Source of the DNA: Tessaracoccus flavus
GTDB taxonomy: Bacteria; Actinomycetota; Actinomycetes; Propionibacteriales; Propionibacteriaceae
Assembly: GCF_001997295.1 (NCBI RefSeq)
Contig: NZ_CP019605.1
Coordinates: forward strand, 3,038,001-3,102,000
Direction: 5' to 3'
Length of the DNA stretch: 64,000 nt
Of this stretch, positions 25,710 to 34,361 are shown one piece after another (within the stretch, counting starts at the first letter, position 1; each line of letters begins with the position of its first letter). The position numbers and the translations under genes are program-made. A model generated the notes under the pieces. The model did no database searches. It saw only the letters and a program-made list of their open reading frames with translations, and was not told where the DNA came from.

Positions 25710-25789
25710 ACCCTCTCACGTTGCGCTCGACGACACCTCTGAGCGTGTAGCCACGCTGAGACCCTGCGTCGAGCGCAATTCCAGAGGGT
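25710..25789. repeat. 80-bp nested palindrome at the 3' end of the ATPase gene
   Basis: ACCCTCT (25710-25716) pairs with AGAGGGT (25783-25789); TTGCGCTCGACG (25721-25732) with CGTCGAGCGCAA (25767-25778); and AGCGTG/CACGCT forms an inner stem. It covers the convergent gap and the last 25 codons of the P-type ATPase. It could act as a bidirectional terminator. Confidence 0.7.
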
Positions 25790-27644
25790 CTGAGGCGAGT
25801 ACACGGCTCGGTGGAGAGGGTGTCGGCCGCAGCAGCCGCATCGCGTTGACGATCACGACCAGCACCGACGCCTCATGGACGAGCATGCCGATCGCCATGG
25901 TCACGCCTCCGAACAGCACGCCAGCCAGGAGCGCACCCACCGTCGCCAGAGCGATCACGATGTTCGAGCGCATGACGCCGACGGTCCTCTTGGCGAGGCC
26001 GAGCGCGTGCGGGATCCGGTCGAGCCGGCTTGCCATCAGCGCGATGTCGGCGGTCTCCACCGCCACCGGAGACCCTGCCGCGCCCATCGCGATCCCGACG
26101 TCGGCGACGGCCAGCGCCGGGGCGTCGTTGACGCCGTCACCCACCATGGCCACCGAGTGGCCCTGGCTCTGCAGATCGGTGATGACGGCCAGCTTGTCGT
26201 CGGGCAGCAGAGAGGCGCGCACCTCGTCAATGCCCACCTGACGGGCGATGGCATCGGCCACCTGCTGGTTGTCGCCGGTCAGCATGAGGACCCGTTTGAC
26301 GCCGATGGCGCGCAGTTCCTCGACCAGCTCCCGGGCGCCGTCGCGGATGGTGTCGGCCACTCCCAGCGCGCCGACGACCGTGCCGTCGAGCGCCAGCAGG
26401 AGCGGGGTCAGCCCCGCGGCGGAAAGCTCATCAGCGGCCTGGTCCGCCCAGGGTTCATGACCCACCAGCGCGAGGTTGCCGACCGCCACCTCCCTGCTGT
26501 CGACGGTGGCGACGACCCCGTGGCCGGGGACCGTGCGGACGTCGTCCGGCACCGCGGGGACGGCGAGGCCGCGGTCCCTGGCGGCAGCGACGACGGGGAC
26601 GGCGAGCGGATGCCCGGAGCCGGCCTCGGCGCGGGCTGCCCAGGACAGCACCTCGTCGTCGGAGAACCCGTCGCGCGCGAGGATCGAGATCAGCTCCGGC
26701 TCGCCGCGCGTGATGGTGCCGGTCTTGTCGAGCGCGACCACGTCGATCCTCGCGGCGGTCTCCAGGAACTCGCCGCCCTTGATGAGGACGCCGTCGCGAG
26801 CGGCGCGGCCGATGCCGGCCACGAGCGCAACGGGCACCGAGATGACCAGCGCGCCGGGGCAGCCGATGACGAGCAGGGTGAGCGCGAGCTCCAGATTCAT
26901 CGTCGCCAGGCCAACGACCAGCGACAACACGATGATCCCGGGGGTGTACCACTTCGAGAAGCGCTCCATGAACTGCTGGGTGCGGGCCTTCGCGTCCTGG
27001 GCCTCCTCGACGCGGTGGATGATGCGGGCCAGCGTCGTGTCGGCGCCGACTCCCGTCGCGGTGAGCGTGAGGAAGCCGTCGGCGACGATGGTGCCGGCGT
27101 ACACGTCGTCGTCGGGGCTCTTCTCGGCTGGGATCGACTCCCCGGTGATGGCGGCCTCGTCGACGGCGGCCTGCCCGGCCGTCACGGTGCCGTCGACCGG
27201 CACCCGGCCGCCGTGCTTGACGATGACGGTTTCGCCGACGCCGACGGCGTGGGCGGGCACCTCGACCTGGGCGCCGTCGCGGATGACCGTCGCCGTGGTC
27301 GGGGCGAGCGCGACCAGTTCAGCCAGGGCGGACCGGGTCTTCGCCAGCGTCGCGCTCTCCAGCGAGTGGCCGAGCGCGAACAGGAACGTGACGGCCGCGG
27401 CCTCCCAGAAGTTGCGGATGGCGACGGCGCCGATCGCGGCGACGGCGACCAGCAGGTCGATCCCGACCACCCTGACGGCAAGGGCTCGGTAGGCCTTGAT
27501 CACCACGGGGGTGCCGGCGACGACGGCCGCGGTGAGCATCAGCAGGTCGCCGACGGTGGTGTTGAGACGCCCTGCGACGAGGGCGGAGACGATCAGCGTG
27601 CCGGCGACGGCGGGGATCGCCCAACGGCGTGTGCGTGCATTCAT
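25716..27644 (-). CDS. Heavy-metal-translocating P1B-type ATPase without HMA domain, CPG motif
   Basis: A 642-residue metal-exporting ATPase. Actuator motif TGES (168-171), phosphorylation motif DKTGT (306-310, D306), SGHP in the nucleotide-binding domain, and GDGVNDAPAL hinge are all present. The intramembrane metal-site motif reads CPG (262-264) instead of CPC or SPC. There is no N-terminal metal-binding domain; a separate HMA protein is encoded 13 bp upstream in the same operon. The last about 38 residues (after NAMRLLR) are hydrophilic and are largely encoded by the 80-bp palindrome, so they may be a late addition. Zn/Cd/Co-type or Cu-type transport cannot be decided. Confidence 0.93.
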   Translation of the reverse strand: MNARTRRWAIPAVAGTLIVSALVAGRLNTTVGDLLMLTAAVVAGTPVVIKAYRALAVRVVGIDLLVAVAAIGAVAIRNFWEAAAVTFLFALGHSLESATLAKTRSALAELVALAPTTATVIRDGAQVEVPAHAVGVGETVIVKHGGRVPVDGTVTAGQAAVDEAAITGESIPAEKSPDDDVYAGTIVADGFLTLTATGVGADTTLARIIHRVEEAQDAKARTQQFMERFSKWYTPGIIVLSLVVGLATMNLELALTLLVIGCPGALVISVPVALVAGIGRAARDGVLIKGGEFLETAARIDVVALDKTGTITRGEPELISILARDGFSDDEVLSWAARAEAGSGHPLAVPVVAAARDRGLAVPAVPDDVRTVPGHGVVATVDSREVAVGNLALVGHEPWADQAADELSAAGLTPLLLALDGTVVGALGVADTIRDGARELVEELRAIGVKRVLMLTGDNQQVADAIARQVGIDEVRASLLPDDKLAVITDLQSQGHSVAMVGDGVNDAPALAVADVGIAMGAAGSPVAVETADIALMASRLDRIPHALGLAKRTVGVMRSNIVIALATVGALLAGVLFGGVTMAIGMLVHEASVLVVIVNAMRLLRPTPSPPSRVLASDPLELRSTQGLSVATRSEVSSSAT

Positions 27645-27657
27645 TGCTCTCCCCGAC

Positions 27658-27888
27658 TCAGAAAGCCGACGGGCGGGCGACGTAGCCGAGCTTGCCGACG
27701 GCGGCGACGAGGTCGTCGACGGAGGTGACGGCCGGGTCGTGATCGACCTCGATGCGGGCCGACGCGAAGTGGACCGTGGCCGCGCTGACCCCCGGAAGCT
27801 GGCCGAGGCCCTTCTCGATCTTCGCGACGCAGGACGGGCAGCTGAAGCCCTCGGCCCGGAGCGTGGTGTGGGTGGTGGTGGTGAGCAT
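27658..27888 (-). CDS. Heavy-metal-associated (HMA) domain protein
   Basis: A 76-residue metallochaperone-like protein with the ferredoxin-like HMA fold and the metal-binding CPSC motif at C17-C20 (EGFSCPSCVAKIEKGL). It probably delivers a soft metal ion to, or regulates, the ATPase encoded 13 bp downstream, replacing the missing N-terminal domain of that pump. GGAGGAG precedes ATG 27888. The operon is divergent from the Crp/Fnr gene and shares its control region. Confidence 0.92.
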   Translation of the reverse strand: MLTTTTHTTLRAEGFSCPSCVAKIEKGLGQLPGVSAATVHFASARIEVDHDPAVTSVDDLVAAVGKLGYVARPSAF

Positions 27889-27956
27889 GGCTCCTCCTTC
27901 TCGTTGGTCCGCGGGGTGCGGATGATTCGAAGGTAGGCGGGGACGTCGGATTACTC

Positions 27957-27972
27957 CTTGACGCAGATCAAG
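27957..27972. promoter_or_regulatory. FNR/FLP-type operator between HMA-ATPase operon and crp/fnr gene
   Basis: CTTGACGCAGATCAAG is a near-perfect FNR-type palindrome (TTGAY-N4-ATCAA). It lies 33 bp upstream of the Crp/Fnr gene start and 69 bp upstream of the HMA gene. The regulator's recognition helix (ETLSRR) has the E..SR residues that read this site in FNR. Confidence 0.65.
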
Positions 27973-28004
27973 CCGCGATTTCCACAGTCGGGCAAGGTGG
28001 ACCC

Positions 28005-28682
28005 ATGAGCGAAGACACATGCGTGGCGAAGGTGCCGATCTTCCGGGGACTCACCCCCGAGGAGCAGCGGGAGGTGGCCGACTTCGCGCGCCCGGTGATG
28101 GCGTCGCCCAACGAGCAGGTGATGACGGCGGGCAGCAGCCGACGTCGACTCCTCGTTGTGCACTCCGGGCGGGTGCGCGTCGTCCATCTGCTGCCGAACG
28201 GTCGCGAACACGTGGTCCGGGTGCTGGGGGAGGGCGACGTGGTGGGCGAGGACGCGTTCGTGCTCGGCCGTCGCCCCACCCACTACGCCTACGCCGACAC
28301 TGATGCGCAGCTCTGCACGTTCGACCACGACGACCTCGCACGGCTCGTGGCGCGCTACCCGGGGATCGCGCTGCGGATGCTGCAGATCCAGTCCGAGCGG
28401 CTGGCCAACGCCGAGCGGATGCTCGCGTCCATGGGGGGCGCTGAGGTCGGCACGCGGCTGGCCGCCTACCTCCTCGATCTCCCCTCCCGCCAGAGCGACG
28501 AGGGGGTGCTGGTGGAACTGCCGATGGCGAAGAAGGACGTCGCATCGTACCTCGGCACGAGCCCCGAGACGCTCAGCCGCCGGCTGCGGGAGTTCGTCGA
28601 CGCCGGATCGATCGAGCTCCGCGGCCGACGGGGCGTCCTGATCCGCGACGTGGACGCCCTCCTGACCCAGGCGGCGCTCTGA
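28005..28682 (+). CDS. Crp/Fnr-family transcriptional regulator
   Basis: A 225-residue regulator: cyclic-nucleotide-binding-type beta roll (about 10-120, VGEDAFVLGRRPTHYAYA), dimer helix (about 125-150) and C-terminal winged helix with recognition segment GTSPETLSRRLREF. The glutamate, serine and arginine spacing matches FNR rather than CRP, agreeing with the FNR box just upstream. Only two cysteines are visible (C6 and one near residue 103), so a canonical four-cysteine [4Fe-4S] cluster is not possible; it may sense through thiols or another ligand. Divergent from the HMA/P-type ATPase operon, its most likely target, and possibly autoregulated. Confidence 0.9.
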   Translation: MSEDTCVAKVPIFRGLTPEEQREVADFARPVMASPNEQVMTAGSSRRRLLVVHSGRVRVVHLLPNGREHVVRVLGEGDVVGEDAFVLGRRPTHYAYADTDAQLCTFDHDDLARLVARYPGIALRMLQIQSERLANAERMLASMGGAEVGTRLAAYLLDLPSRQSDEGVLVELPMAKKDVASYLGTSPETLSRRLREFVDAGSIELRGRRGVLIRDVDALLTQAAL

Positions 28683-28705
28683 ACGGTCCTGCGGCTACTC
28701 CAGGT

Positions 28706-28855
28706 CCCTGAGCTTGTCGTCCGTTGGTCCCTGAGCTTGTCGAAGGGTCACGGCCGTGAGCGTGGTCGCCGCCCTCTGGGATCAGGGGCGGCGGTAGGGA
28801 ACGGGGTCGTTACCCTTCGACGGACGCTCACTCGTTCCTCGCGAGCTGCTCAGGG
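28706..28855. repeat. Family A palindromic repeat
   Basis: Two arm tips CCCTGAGCTTGTCG at 28706 and 28729 (23-bp period), a body with CCGCCCT ... AGGGGCGG, and inverted ACCCTTCGAC ... GCTGCTCAGGG ending at 28855. Confidence 0.85.
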
Positions 28856-28870
28856 GGCCGACCAGCGCCC

Positions 28871-28882
28871 TACTCTTGGTTC
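28871..28882 (+). promoter_or_regulatory. Predicted leaderless promoter -10 box
   Basis: TACTCT plus six bases precede ATG 28883; no Shine-Dalgarno. Confidence 0.45.
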
Positions 28883-30280
28883 ATGAACCAGCCGATCGAA
28901 CGCGCGTCCGACATTCCCTTCCCCCGCGAGCGTGTCTTCGACTGGTGGCTGCGGCCCGGATCACACGAACGGCTGAGCCCGCCCGGGTGGGGCGAGGTCA
29001 TCGGCGGCGACCGGGACGCGCGGCAGGTGGGCGACACCGTCACGCTCCAGCCGTCGCACCCGCTCATGTCGGCCATCCCCGGAGCGTCGCTGCTCAAGCT
29101 GCGCCCGGTGACCGCGCGACTCGACGTCGTCGAGCCGGGCGAGAGGATCGTCGTCGCCCTCGAACACGGGCGATCGCGGTGGACTGAGGAGACGAGGTTC
29201 ACCGACTCCGGCGACGGCGGCACTCGCGTGGAGCAGCGCGTCTCCGGCGACTACCCCGCGTCCACCGGTGACGCGTTCCAGGCCCAGCTAACCTTCCTCG
29301 CTGACCAGGCCGAGGCCGACCTCGCGCTCGTCGAACGGCTGGCCGCCAGGCCGTCGCGCATCGTCGTCGCCGGATCGTCGGGCCTCATCGGGACGCAGCT
29401 CGTGGCGCTGCTCAAGATGGCGGGCCACGACGTCACTCGCCTCGTCCGCGGCACCCCAGAAGCGCCCGACGAGGTGCGCTGGGATCCCGCATCCGGTGAG
29501 GTGCCGACCGACGTTATCGCGGGGGCCGACGCCGTGGTCAACCTCGCCGGCCACACCATCGGTGGGCGGTTCACCGACCGCAACAAGAAGCTGATCCTGC
29601 AGTCGCGGGTCGACAGCACATCCACCCTGGCCAACGCCCTCCGCGACAGGGGATCGTCCGCGGCGCTCATCCAGGCGTCCGGCATCGGGTTCTACGGCGC
29701 CCGCCGCCCAGCCGAGCTGCTGACCGAGGAGTCGCGCCGCGGCTCGGGATTCCTCGCCGACGTCGTCGACGCGTGGGAAGCCGCTGCGGCGCCCGCTGTG
29801 GACGCGGGGGTGCGGACCGTGTTCGTCCGCACCGGGATCGCGCTCAGCTACGCCGGCGGCGCACTCCAGCGGCAGGTGCCGCTCTACCTCGTCGGGGCTG
29901 GCGGTCGGCTGGGGAAGGCGCAGCAGTACCAGAGCTGGATCGGCATCGACGATCTGGTGCGGGCCTACGTGCATGCGCTGTTCACGCCCGATCTGTCGGG
30001 CCCGATCAACGCGGTGGCGCCAAACCCCGTCACCAACGCGAAGTTCGCCGAGACGCTGGGCAAGGTCTTGCAGCGGCCGTCGCTGCTGCCCACCCCGTCG
30101 TTCGGGCCGAAGCTCATCGTCGGCGACGAGGGGTACGACCAGCTGATCGACACCGACCAGCGGGTGAGCGCGGACAAGCTCCTCGCATCGGGCTTCGAGT
30201 TCACGCACCCCACGCTGGAACCCGCCCTGCGGCACACCCTGCTCAGGCAGAGTGGCGCTGGCGGCCACGATTCACCCTGA
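28883..30280 (+). CDS. TIGR01777-family SDR epimerase with N-terminal SRPBCC domain
   Basis: A 465-residue fusion. Residues about 1-150 form a START/SRPBCC-like ligand-binding domain (FPRERVFDWWLRPGSHERLSPP, EETRFTDSGDGGTRVEQRVSG). Residues about 157-455 are a YfcH/TIGR01777-type atypical SDR: RIVVAGSSGLIGTQLVALL nucleotide-binding loop, VVNLAGHTIGGRFT, QASGIGFYG, a long insertion, and SWIGIDDLVRAYVHAL. The physiological substrate of the family is not established; relatives are linked to cell division or plastid functions. The fusion is common in actinobacteria. Convergent with the DHA2 transporter across a terminator hairpin. Confidence 0.9.
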   Translation: MNQPIERASDIPFPRERVFDWWLRPGSHERLSPPGWGEVIGGDRDARQVGDTVTLQPSHPLMSAIPGASLLKLRPVTARLDVVEPGERIVVALEHGRSRWTEETRFTDSGDGGTRVEQRVSGDYPASTGDAFQAQLTFLADQAEADLALVERLAARPSRIVVAGSSGLIGTQLVALLKMAGHDVTRLVRGTPEAPDEVRWDPASGEVPTDVIAGADAVVNLAGHTIGGRFTDRNKKLILQSRVDSTSTLANALRDRGSSAALIQASGIGFYGARRPAELLTEESRRGSGFLADVVDAWEAAAAPAVDAGVRTVFVRTGIALSYAGGALQRQVPLYLVGAGGRLGKAQQYQSWIGIDDLVRAYVHALFTPDLSGPINAVAPNPVTNAKFAETLGKVLQRPSLLPTPSFGPKLIVGDEGYDQLIDTDQRVSADKLLASGFEFTHPTLEPALRHTLLRQSGAGGHDSP

Positions 30281-30331
30281 GAAAACGTGCCTCGGGCGCC
30301 GTATAGGCCCTGGCACCACGTTTCTTCAGGG
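30275..30331. terminator. Bidirectional terminator between convergent genes
   Basis: CCCTGAGAAAACGTG (30275-30289) and CACGTTTCTTCAGGG (30317-30331) form a 15-bp stem with two mismatches. It provides an A-rich side and a T-rich side for both convergent genes. Confidence 0.6.
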
Positions 30332-30342
30332 CGAAACCTGAC

Positions 30343-32391
30343 TCAAAGCAGGGTGTCGTCCCAGCGGCGGGTCGCGATGTCAGCCACAAGCGCGCTGTCG
30401 AGCATCATCAGCGCGCGGCGAAGGCCTGCCCCGTCGATCCCGTCGGGGGTGTCGATGCGCGGTTTCGTCGGGGTGCCGGCGCGGTGCAGCGAGACCAACT
30501 CGGCCACGGCGTCGAGACGGGCGGTGACCGACTCGCTCAGCATCCGCTGCTGCTGACCCCGCTTCGACAGCTCGACGGCGAACGCCTCGTGCTCGTCCAT
30601 GACCGCCGGGTCCTCGGTCAGGAGGAGCGTGCCGGTGGACCGAAGGATCTGGATGCCCCGCTCCAGGTCCCCGCCGCCGAAGTCGGCGACCGCGTCGCGC
30701 AGGATGGGGTTGTCGTCGTGCACCTGCTCGGCCAGCAGGACGAGGTGCGCCCCCATGATCCGCTCGCGCCGCCGCGCGTGCTCGTCCTCGGGCGACAGCA
30801 TGCGCTCCTGGTCGGGGCTGGACATCGCTGTCGAGTCCAGGATCTCGCGGCCCCGGTCCTCGGGCTGCGCGAGGGTGTCTCGGAGCTTGAGGGGCTTGAT
30901 GAAGATCGTGGCGAGCAGAGACAATGCGGTGAGCACCGGCAGCAGCAGGAAGACCGCGTGCATCGCGTCGGCCAGTGAGGCGCGCATGATGTCGGCCAGC
31001 TCCACCGGCAGGTAGGCGAGTTTCCCCGGGTTGAGCACCGCGTTGGGGTCGAGCCCGCCCGTGGGGATGCGTTCCCGCAGCTCCGGCGTGAGGCGGGATT
31101 CGATGCCCGACATCAGGTGCGTGGTCATGATCGTGCCGGCGATCGCCGTGCCCAGCGTGTTGCCGATGTTGCGGAAGAACTGCAGCGAGCTTGTGGCGGT
31201 GCCGAGGTCGCGCCGCTGCACGGCGTTTTGCACCGCGAGCATGTAGATCTGGAACGCGAGCCCGTAGCCGAAGCCCAACACCCCCGTCGAGACCACCACT
31301 TCGAGCCCGGAGCTCGCGGCGTCCAAGCGCAGCATGAGCAGCGCGCCGACGATCTGGAAGACCCCGCCGGCGACGGCGAACTCCTTGTAGTGGCCGGTCT
31401 TCGTGATGAGGTTGCCCACCACGATGCCGATGGCGAAGAGGACGACGTTCATCGGCATCAGGATGAGGCCCGACTCCGTGGCCGTCATCCGCAGCACGCC
31501 CTGCGCGTAGACGGGGATGTAGATGAGCACGGCCATCATGCCCATGTTCATGAAGAACGCCGCGACGGTGGACACGGTGAAGACCGAGTTGCGGAACAGG
31601 GGGAGCGGGACGATGGGCTCCTCCGCCTTGCGCTCGATGAGGACAAAGGCGACGACGAAGGTAACGCCGACGCCGAGCAGCAGCAGCACCTGGGGGGTCA
31701 GCCATCCGGTGGCGCCGCCGAGGCTGATGCCGAGCAGCGTCGACGACACGCCCACGGTCATCGTCGAGATGCCGGCGTAGTCGATCTTGGCGGGGATGGA
31801 GAGCTCCGGCACGTGGAGGTGACGCACGACGATGACCAGCGCCGCCAGCCCGACTGGCAGTGAGATGTAGAACAGCCACCGCCAGCTCGAGACGTCGGTG
31901 ACCCATCCGCCGAGCAGCGGCCCGGCCACCTGCGAGGCGCCCATCACGGCACCCATGTAGCTCTGGTATTTGCCGCGCTGGCGCGCCGGGATGATGGCAC
32001 CCAGGATCGTCTGGCTGAGCGGCATGAGGATGCCCATGCCGATGCCCTGGACGGTGCGGGCGAAGATGAGGAAGCCGAACGTCATCGCCAGACCCGACAG
32101 CATCGAGCCGATCATGAACAGGACCAGGCCGATGATGTAGAAGCGGCGGCGGCCGAAGATGTCGGCCAGCTTGCCGCTGATCGGAGTGATGACGGCGGAG
32201 ACGAGCATGACGATCGTCGACAACCACGAGTACCAGGCCAGGCCACCCAGGTCGGCCACGATCCGGGGGATCGCCGGGCTGACGATCGTCTGGCTGATCG
32301 ACGCGGTGAACATGCCGATCACGAGCCCGATGTAGGCCCATTTGATGGCGCCGAAATCGAACGTGGCTGGGGCCTGGGATGGATTTGTCAC
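30343..32391 (-). CDS. DHA2-family (14-span) MFS drug transporter with long cytoplasmic tail
   Basis: A 682-residue drug/proton antiporter. The first about 500 residues have 14 hydrophobic spans with GKLADIFGRRRFYI (loop 2-3) and the span-5 motif GPLLGGWVTDVSSWRWLFYI. The remaining about 183 residues are hydrophilic and helical (EDEHARRRERIMGAHLVLL, RGQQQRMLSESVTARLDAVAELV), far longer than in ordinary DHA2 pumps, and may be a regulatory or partner-binding module. Start is GTG 32391. It is followed downstream on the same strand by nothing; 53 bp upstream lies the stop of an ABC exporter gene, so the two may form a multidrug-export operon. Confidence 0.9.
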   Translation of the reverse strand: MTNPSQAPATFDFGAIKWAYIGLVIGMFTASISQTIVSPAIPRIVADLGGLAWYSWLSTIVMLVSAVITPISGKLADIFGRRRFYIIGLVLFMIGSMLSGLAMTFGFLIFARTVQGIGMGILMPLSQTILGAIIPARQRGKYQSYMGAVMGASQVAGPLLGGWVTDVSSWRWLFYISLPVGLAALVIVVRHLHVPELSIPAKIDYAGISTMTVGVSSTLLGISLGGATGWLTPQVLLLLGVGVTFVVAFVLIERKAEEPIVPLPLFRNSVFTVSTVAAFFMNMGMMAVLIYIPVYAQGVLRMTATESGLILMPMNVVLFAIGIVVGNLITKTGHYKEFAVAGGVFQIVGALLMLRLDAASSGLEVVVSTGVLGFGYGLAFQIYMLAVQNAVQRRDLGTATSSLQFFRNIGNTLGTAIAGTIMTTHLMSGIESRLTPELRERIPTGGLDPNAVLNPGKLAYLPVELADIMRASLADAMHAVFLLLPVLTALSLLATIFIKPLKLRDTLAQPEDRGREILDSTAMSSPDQERMLSPEDEHARRRERIMGAHLVLLAEQVHDDNPILRDAVADFGGGDLERGIQILRSTGTLLLTEDPAVMDEHEAFAVELSKRGQQQRMLSESVTARLDAVAELVSLHRAGTPTKPRIDTPDGIDGAGLRRALMMLDSALVADIATRRWDDTLL

Positions 32392-32444
32392 AGCTTGAGA
32401 CTGTACGCCTCCATCTCGGCGCTCAGAAATCGCGGGGGTGGCGG

Positions 32445-34247
32445 CTACGAGGTGATGTCGTAGGCCAGCAGCCTCGCCTTGTCGGCCTTGCGGGTCGAGC
32501 CCTGCAACGCCAGGAGTTCGGCGTAGATGCCGCCGGTGGTGGCGAGCTCCGCCGGCGTGCCGATCTCGTCGATCCGGCCCTCGCGGAGCGTGACGATCCG
32601 GTCCACCGTCGAGATGGTGGAGAGACGGTGGGCGATGATCAGCGTCGTCCGGCCCTCCATCAGCTCCTCGAGCCCGGCCTGCACGGCGCGCTCCGACTTG
32701 GTGTCCAGCGAGCTGGTCGCCTCGTCGAGGATGAGGACGGGGGCGTCCTTCAGCAGTGCGCGGGCCACCGAGAGGCGCTGCTTCTGCCCGCCGGAGAGCT
32801 TGACGCCGCGCTCGCCGATCTCCGTGTCGAAGCGGTCCTTGAGCCCGTTGATGAAGCCGAGGGCGTTGGCGCGGCGAGCCGCGGTCTCGAGTTGCTCGTC
32901 GGTCACGTCGGCGATGCCATAGGCCATGTTCTCGCGGATGGTGCCGCTGAAGAGGCTGGCGTCCTGGAAGACGACGCCGATCTCGCGGCGCAACTCCTCG
33001 GTCGGGACGTCACGCACGGACTGGCCGTAGACGCGGATCTCGCCGGAAGTGGCGGGGTAGAGCTTCATGATGAGGTTGACCAGCGTCGTCTTGCCGCCGC
33101 CGGACTCGCCGACGAACGCGACGCGCTCGCCGCGGTTGATCTCCAGATCGATGTCTTTGAGCACCAGGTCGCCGTCGTCATCGCCGTACCCGAAGTTGAC
33201 GTCGCGGAAGGCGACGACCGGATCCTCGTCGGTCCATTCGACGGTCGCCGACGGCTGGGCCTCGAGTGGGTTATTCGGCTCGTCGATCTCGTTCATCACC
33301 TTGAAGTACTCGTGGCTGCCGGCGATCGCGCGCTGAGTGGTGTCGACGAGGTAGCTCATCGACGTGACGGGCTGCCGGGCCATCGTGACGAGCTGGATGA
33401 GCATGACCATGACGCCGAGCGAGTACTGGCCCTGCGCCGTTTGGACGAAGATGATGGCGTAGATCGCGAAGAAGACGACGTCGAGCACCCCGCGGCGGGC
33501 CAGGTCCATCCGGTGCCAGAACGCCGACTGCTCGCGGGTGAGCCCGACCGCAGCGTCGTAGTGACCGGAGAACTTGTCCAGCTCGCGACGCTCGGTGACG
33601 AACGACTTCACCACCCGCATCTGCCCGATCACCTCGGCGAACCGGCCGCCGGCGATGTCGTAGTGCTCGTTCTTCTGGTGCTCCCACACCTGCCAGCGCT
33701 TGCTGGTGAGGGTGGTCAGCCACACGAACGTCGGGTAGATGAGGATGAGCAGCAGCGCGAGCCACGGCGAGTAGAACAGCGAGATGCCGAGCACCGCGAA
33801 CACGGTGATGAGCATCGGGAAGAAGCTGTTGGAGAACATCTGCAGGAAGTCGGTGATCGACGTGATCGACCGGTTGAGCCTGGAGATGAGGGTGCCGGTG
33901 AGCTCGTTGTCGTAGTAGCGCTGGGGCAGGCGCAGGAGCTTGTGGAAGTAGCGCTGCGACAAGATGACGCGCAGCCGCGTGGCCATGAGGTCCCCCCAGA
34001 ACCCGGTCAGGTTCGAGATCGCGGAGTTGGCGAGGTTGATCACCAGCAACGCGACCGCCAGCCAGATCAGGGTGCTCACCGCGCCGCCGCGCCCCTCGAC
34101 GATGCCGACCACCGTGTCGGTGGCCCTCGCGATGACGAACGGGGTCATCAGGCTGGTCACCGCGATCGCGATGGCGCCGATGACGATGCCGAGGTAGAGC
34201 GGCCACAACTGCTTGGCGGTGGCCATGATCTTGATGATGCTGCGCAA
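32445..34247 (-). CDS. ABC exporter, fused permease and ATPase (multidrug/lipid type)
   Basis: A 600-residue half-transporter: six-span ABC_membrane domain (about 15-310) and nucleotide-binding domain with Walker A GESGGGKTT (about 375-385), Q-loop VFQDASLF, signature LSGGQKQR, Walker B VLILDEATSSLD and switch His in IAHRLST. It would dimerise to export drugs, lipids or peptides. The start is TTG 34247, supported by AAGGAG seven bases upstream; the first ATG lies seven codons further in. It precedes the DHA2 pump on the same strand and is divergent from another MFS pump at 34362, forming an efflux cluster. Confidence 0.93.
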   Translation of the reverse strand: MRSIIKIMATAKQLWPLYLGIVIGAIAIAVTSLMTPFVIARATDTVVGIVEGRGGAVSTLIWLAVALLVINLANSAISNLTGFWGDLMATRLRVILSQRYFHKLLRLPQRYYDNELTGTLISRLNRSITSITDFLQMFSNSFFPMLITVFAVLGISLFYSPWLALLLILIYPTFVWLTTLTSKRWQVWEHQKNEHYDIAGGRFAEVIGQMRVVKSFVTERRELDKFSGHYDAAVGLTREQSAFWHRMDLARRGVLDVVFFAIYAIIFVQTAQGQYSLGVMVMLIQLVTMARQPVTSMSYLVDTTQRAIAGSHEYFKVMNEIDEPNNPLEAQPSATVEWTDEDPVVAFRDVNFGYGDDDGDLVLKDIDLEINRGERVAFVGESGGGKTTLVNLIMKLYPATSGEIRVYGQSVRDVPTEELRREIGVVFQDASLFSGTIRENMAYGIADVTDEQLETAARRANALGFINGLKDRFDTEIGERGVKLSGGQKQRLSVARALLKDAPVLILDEATSSLDTKSERAVQAGLEELMEGRTTLIIAHRLSTISTVDRIVTLREGRIDEIGTPAELATTGGIYAELLALQGSTRKADKARLLAYDITS

Positions 34248-34361
34248 CGAATTACTCCTTCCCTCGAACTGTAGCCCGCACGGTGCGGACGGCTGAAGTT
34301 GGGCGGCCGCGCGACGGCGCCGGAATCGGGGATCCGACGGCGGGGTGATAGAACTGCCCTC

